Assembly: GCA_030248225.1 (NCBI GenBank)
Contig: JASANE010029465.1
Span: 1-64,000 of the forward strand
From: Trileptium ribeirensis
Taxonomy: Eukaryota > Nematoda > Enoplea > Enoplida > Thoracostomopsidae
DNA length: 64,000 nucleotides
Direction of reading: 5' to 3'
Part shown: piece by piece, positions 59,037-64,000 of the stretch
Layout of the letters: every line of letters starts with the position of its first letter
How positions within the stretch are numbered: position 1 is the stretch's first letter
Translations under genes and position numbers: made by a program
The notes under the pieces: model-generated
Told to the model about the DNA's origin: nothing
The model's input: the letters and a program-made list of their open reading frames with translations, nothing else
The model's database searches: none

Positions 59037-59588
59037 ATGGGTAAAAAATACGTATCTAAAAAACTGTACACAGAGTTCGCGGTGCAAGAAGCCGTGAATA
59101 AGGTGCTTAGCGGTGCGAAAGTACAAACTACGGCTAACTGTTATCCCGGTATGTAGGTGTCCATGCTTCGACAACGAGTTATTACGCTTCGGAAACAGGG
59201 TCGTAAGCCCGAACTTTGTCTTGAACTAGAAACTAAGCTCGCCGGCTACGTTCGAACAATGGCTAGATCGGGTTTGGGTCCTACAGTTATTGAACTGCGC
59301 TGCATCATCAAAGATTACATTGTCGCCAACGAGTTGACTACCAGATTTGTCGACAACATTCCTGGAACTGACTGGGCAAACTCGTTCATGAAACGGCATC
59401 GGCTGGCCCTGAAGAAAAGTCGACCTATGCAGGTTGCGCGAAAAAACGTGACGTCGGATCCATTTGTGGTTTATGGATTTTATGACATGCTTGAAGCCGA
59501 ACTCAATAGCCTCGGTATTCGCGATCGACCCGAATGCCTCTACAATGCTCTGAACTTATTGAAAATCATAAAACCTCGTAGACCATAA
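59037..59588 (+). pseudogene. Pogo/Tigger-like transposase, N-terminal DNA-binding part only
   Basis: One frame from ATG 59037 encodes a Psq-type helix-turn-helix (YTEFAVQEAVNKVLSGAKV), then after an in-frame TAG (59154-59156) a CENP-B-type helix-turn-helix: GRKPELCLELE..LAGYV, the DWANSFMKRH block and PMQVARKNV. It ends soon after ECLYNA, exactly where the DDE catalytic domain should begin (usual YNxDE). The stop codon and the missing DDE domain make it a dead remnant, unless the DNA-binding half was kept for another role. Confidence 0.75.
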
Positions 59589-59624
59589 ACCCATCGGAAA
59601 CACCTGACAATGCATCACGTATTT

Positions 59625-60155
59625 GTGCTAGTGTCTAAATAACCAAGCCATCGTATTTATCCTACCGGACAGCGCATATAGATAATTTTTGACCTGTATA
59701 TACGCAATATGTAACCAAACATCTATAAACAAATTATATTCTGGAAATAGGGTTTTTGACCTTAACCCCATTGAAACCATATGAAAAGGCATAAAATATG
59801 CAGGTTGAATTCCAGATAACCAAACCATAGTATTCAGCATAACAGAATATATATATACTTATACACGCAATTCTTGGTGACCTGTACGCTATACGTAACC
59901 AAATAACAGAAGGACTATATTCTGGAGATCAGGTTCATTGACATTAAACTCATATGAAAGGATTGAAATATGCACACTGGACCCAATATAACCAAATCAT
60001 TATTTCAACCTTGAGAAATACCTATATATATAAACCATTGTTGATTCCCTCAACGCATAATACTCTAATGCATAATCAGATAAATGAAAACGCACATTTC
60101 GGAAATCGGGTTCGTCGAACGTGTAAAACACTTGGGACCCGTTGAAAAATACATA
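59625..60155 (-). repeat. Degenerate tandem array of about 175-bp units, reverse copy
   Basis: Three units starting aaccaagccat (59640), aaccaaaccat (59818) and aaccaaatcat (59989), with internal anchors tatattctgga and catatgaaaagg. Reverse complement of the family at 49980-50900. It begins about 40 bp after the pogo-like remnant and ends where an R5 copy starts. Confidence 0.7.
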
Positions 60156-60159
60156 TAGC

Positions 60160-60912
60160 TATATATATATCAGAAATAACCGGAACCGGAACCAGCAATC
60201 GGAACTTCCATTTAAACCGGATCCGGAACAGGAACCTGGTCTTCGAAATTTATATATAGTAAAACAGATGAAGGAAGAAATGAAGGAATAATGCATTAAA
60301 ATGCATTAAAAATAACTTTTATATACATTACACTTAATATATTGCGATGGCATTATTGCCTTTCTGAAACTTTAAAGAGGCTGCGGAAGCTAATAATGTT
60401 TATTTATCGATCAATATGCCTGTTTTTGGACACCCAGAGCAAATAATGCCTTCCACTATACGCCATTGCGTATACTTAGTCAAATTGAATGTGCTCACAA
60501 AGTTTGGAGCGTAGAATACACACTTTCGTTCTGTCTCCAGTTGCCTACACATACGCTTGTTAGTTCTTCTGTAACTCGAAATTATTAGTTTATACGGTTC
60601 TACCTGAAAATAGCAGACAGAAGGTAATTTTTGATCACTGGTCAGAGACCTGTTTAGGCTAGCGCTGGACAAACAGTGCCTGTCAGATGGTAATGACGAT
60701 AACTTTCTAATCAGAATGAGAATCTATAAATGAGACAAACTGTGATGCTGCTCGCACAGTTTCAATAAATACAGTTCATTGCCAAAAAAGCAGTTTCTAG
60801 CTACGGTGCCGATAACGTTAGTTTACTTCAATTTAGCCTGATTTACCAAGTTTACAAGCACACTGGCTGGTGCTTGACGCAATTTATGTTAGCCAAGCAT
60901 GCCCTAAGTACT
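60160..60912 (-). mobile_element. R5 element, truncated reverse copy
   Basis: Starts with tatatatatatcagaaataac, the terminal repeat, and continues as the reverse complement of the right two thirds of R5 (gcgatggcattattgcctttc; ggttccgg words; gacgcaatttatgttagcc). It lacks the distal 0.4 kb and abuts the next R5 copy head to head. Confidence 0.7.
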
Positions 60913-60944
60913 TCCTTAGCGAAGTAGTTCGGGCGAAAATCGTG

Positions 60945-62035
60945 TTCCCGTTGCGGTTCCGGCAAAAGGCAAAATCAAACCGGAACCACAATTCCGGTAT
61001 AAAAATTTTGTTTGAAATTTTTCGTATTTTTGCTTCATCTGTGGTTCAAACATATATAATGTAATATACACAATGATCAAGTTCCAATAAAACCAAACAA
61101 AAGAAAAGATTAAGTCAGCAAATTGCCGTGTGAAACGTTAGTAGGACAAGTAATTTCAGTACGAATTTTTCATCTTAACCCTGAAGGAGTTTGTTAACAA
61201 AACAAAGCCACCTCGATGCCTGTAGCACCTATTTTACGCATTCAGAAGTCAGCGGGATATGTTAACATCGAACTGGTTCAACTCGGTAACAGAGTATGGA
61301 TTATTTAGAAGTATTTGTCTGTAAGCTTGGCTAACATAAATTGCGTCAAGCACCAGCCAGTGCGCTTGGAAACTTTGTCAGTCTACATTGAAGTAAAGTA
61401 ACATGTCAGAAACTGCATTCTTGGCAATGAGCTGTATTTATTGAAACTGCGCGAGTAGTATAACAGTTTGCCTCATTTATAACATTTTGTTCAGAAGGTT
61501 ATCATCATTATCATCTAGCTGACGGGCACTGGTTGTCAAACGGTAGCCTAAACAATGTCTCTGTCCACTGACCAGAAAATTATAGCATACTATCCTATAT
61601 TTTCTTTTAAAATATACCAATGATTTCAAGTTGCATACAGAATAACATGTAACAAAATGTATGTGTAGTAAAGGGAGTCGATTGGAGACATAGCGAAAGT
61701 GTTTACTCTACGCTCCATCCAGGCATGTCTAGTTACAAGCACGTTCAGTTTGACGCAAATTACGTAAGGCTGTATAATGGAAAGCATTTTTTTCACTGGG
61801 TTCCAAAAACCAACATATTGATCCATAAATAAACATTAGCTGCCTCATTCTCTTCAAAGTTCTAGAGAGGCAATAATGCCATCGCAATACAATAAATTTA
61901 ATGTAAAAGTTATTTTTAGTACATTTTAAATCCACTGTACCTTTATTTCTTCCTTCATCTGTTTTACCAGGTTCCGGTTCCGGTTGCTGGTTCCGATTCC
62001 GGTAAATTTCGGTTCCGGTTATTCCCTGATATATA
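60945..62035 (+). mobile_element. R5 element, third copy
   Basis: Aligns with 55334-56446 along its length: gcggcaaaaggcaaaa-type start, aggagtttgttaacaaaaca, ttggagacata/acacgaaa, and the right end gttattccctgatatatata. The left terminal repeat is not preserved. Together with the reverse copy it forms a large inverted arrangement centred near 60930. Confidence 0.75.
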
Positions 62036-62335
62036 TACAGTCTATCGATAGTACAGATTTGTGCCCACTGTGCTTGATAACCTAATAGGCACTGATTGAT
62101 AAGCCGTGAAAGCAGGATGAAACTGAACCAAGGACAAATGACGTATTGCTGTCCGAAGTCGTAGTGGTGGTTCAGCTGCGTAAATTCGTGACCGTACTGC
62201 TCCCGATGGCATTGTATCACGTTCATAAAATGACGAATTGAAACCATACGAACGAGGGCTGTCGTGAAGATATCGATAAATCGGATAAACCCATCTAAAA
62301 TTAAAAAAAGTATAACACTATTGAACGCTACATTA

Positions 62336-62745
62336 TGCGGCGTTCAAGTTATAATGTCCCCAACGTTTGGAACCTATGTACACCACACAGACACACTGTC
62401 AGGCACACTGTCGCCAAAAGGGTGTCACGCACACCCTGTCTTCTTGCAGTTTTAATGAGAGTGTGCGCCATTATTTCTTCCACGTTCCTATAACCTAGAT
62501 ACAAATATCGAGAATTTAAATAGGTCTACAAGATGCAATTGACTAATAATCCGCATTAGCTACAGACAGTGTCCGGTATGGTTAATTCGCGCCAAATTGA
62601 TAGCTAGGGGTGTGTACGACACGTCGTACACCCTCGCCAATTGATTTACAGTATGGATGTTACCCTGATCATCTATACGGCATGGTCGCGACTACAGGTT
62701 GACAAAAGTTCCAAACACCGTGGACATCATAACGTGAACGCCGCA
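62336..62745. mobile_element. PIF/Harbinger-type MITE, best preserved copy
   Basis: Inverted ends tgcggcgttcaagttataat and (complement of right) tgcggcgttcacgttatgat, about 410 bp, flanked by TTA at 62333-62335 and 62746-62748. A 3-bp TWA duplication fits PIF/Harbinger. No ORF of note. Confidence 0.85.
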
Positions 62746-62749
62746 TTAT

Positions 62750-63190
62750 TCCCAACTACCATTGAGCTTTTAGTGCACTAAATTCGTGTGAAATATAATA
62801 TTTTTTATTAAACCCACAGCCTTCTTACAGAAAACAAGAATTAAATCCATGATGTTGACGGTATACCAATGGCTTTGCTATTATTATTATATTGTGAAAC
62901 GTATTTGATTTATCAATATAAATGTGGATTTTACAACATTAAAAGCTACTGTGTTCTTGCAGACGTTTTTATTTCTGCTCATTGAAGTTTATTTTCTTTC
63001 TTTATGTAGTTAGAATTTACCTTCTCTTATTAATAAAATTCTTTGCGACGTATACATTCATATATTTTGGCCACAATTTGAACGAAACTATACAATATAT
63101 AGAAAGCATAATTTTCTTGTACTTCTGGTACATATGAAATGAAAGTAAAAGACAACACGTTTGGTTTAAATTTTAAAACAGTTATACTTT
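62750..63190. other. No gene recognised
   Basis: AT-rich spacer leading into the terminal minisatellite. No ORF or repeat that I can support. Confidence 0.45.
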
Positions 63191-63194
63191 TTAA

Positions 63195-64000
63195 TTCAAA
63201 CATTTATAGTTTTTTTAATTTATACTATTTTTATTTCTTAAATTGTATTATTTTTATTTCTTAAATTATATTATTTTCATTTCTTAAATTAGATTATTTT
63301 TATTTCTTAAATTGTATTATTTTTATTCCTTAAATTATATTATTTTCATTTCTTAAATTAGATTATTTTTATTTATTAAATTATATTATTTTTATTTCTT
63401 AAATTGCATTATTTTTATTTCTTAAATTATGTTATTTTTATTTTTTTAATTATATTATTTTTATTTCTTAAATTGCATTTTTTTATTTCTTATATTATAT
63501 TATTGTTAGTTGTTAAGTTATATTATTTTTATTTATTAAATTTTATTTTTTATTTCTTAAATTATAATATTTTGATTTCTTGTATTATATCATTTTTATT
63601 TCTAAAAATATATTATTTTTATGTCCTAAATTATATTACTATATTTCTTAAATTGTAATATTTTTATTTCTTAAATTATAAAATTTTTATGTCTTAAATT
63701 ATATAATTTAAAGAAATAAAAATATTACAATTTAAGAAATAAAGTAATATAATTTAGGACATTAAATTATATTATTTTTATTTCCTACATTATGTTATTT
63801 TTATTTTTTGAATTATATTATTTTTATTTCTTAAATTGCATTATTTTTATTTCTTAAATTATATAATTTTTATTTCTTAAATTGTATTATTTTTACTTCT
63901 TGAAATATATTATTTTTATTTCTTAAATTATATTATTTTTATTTCTTAAATTGCATTATTTTTATTTCTTAATTTATACTATTTTATTTCTTCAATTAAA
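63195..64000. repeat. 23-bp AT minisatellite, about 35 units, runs off the right edge
   Basis: Units such as aattatattatttttatttc plus tta repeat with a 23-bp period. A near-perfect palindrome lies inside: 63621-63672 against 63711-63762, 51 of 52 pairs, 38-nt spacer. It therefore contains a short inverted segment. ORFs here are low-complexity. Confidence 0.9.

Noticed and set aside
63404..63658. 84-codon + ORF
   Set aside because: Phe/Tyr/Ile/Leu repeat produced by the 23-bp AT minisatellite.
1..64000. CRISPR array, operon, or phage-like system
   Set aside because: Spliced genes, SINEs, LINE and MITEs show eukaryotic DNA; the tandem repeats have no unique spacers.

Overview
The window looks like AT-rich, intron-rich nuclear DNA of an invertebrate animal. 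Both real genes are split into small exons by introns of about 0.5 to 4.4 kb, splice sites are GT/AG, and the rest is packed with transposon debris, MITEs, SINE and LINE fragments and satellites. The two genes carry EB-type six-cysteine modules and lustrin-type cysteine-rich repeats, a combination best known from nematodes. A nematode-like source is therefore my guess, but nothing here proves it.

Layout. 1-2685 is a 151-bp satellite with a 453-bp (three-unit) higher-order period and two scrambled units. 2700-4020 is a polypyrimidine-strand region. 4.0-8.0 kb has no recognisable gene. 8.2-21.2 kb holds gene A and 24.2-38.7 kb holds gene B. They are tandem paralogues on the + strand. Each encodes a secreted cysteine-rich protein with the order signal peptide, EB1, EB2, EB3, two lustrin-type repeats, EB4, EB5, short C-terminal tail, and every internal intron is in phase 1. 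39.7-40.8 kb is a fold-back element. 43.1-44.5 kb is an internally deleted Ty3/gypsy retrotransposon. 45.6-51 kb holds tandem repeats, two TA-flanked MITEs and a decayed piggyBac-like transposase. 52.0 kb has a minus-strand terminal exon resembling NDUFA13/GRIM-19. 53.0-54.6 kb has unassigned, partly coding-like minus-strand segments. 55-62.8 kb contains three copies of a 1.1-kb terminal-inverted-repeat element, a pogo-like transposase remnant and MITEs. 63.2 kb to the end is a 23-bp AT minisatellite with a 52-bp-arm palindrome.

Genes A and B look like the product of one tandem duplication. Their introns have since collected MITEs (PIF/Harbinger type with TAA/TTA target duplications), tRNA-derived SINEs, a LINE 3' end and other repeats. 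Gene A also has a partial duplication of its last exon that reads as an alternative C-terminus. The start region of gene A appears to be one base out of frame at a T run, either an assembly error or a real mutation. All splice models are read by eye and have no transcript support.
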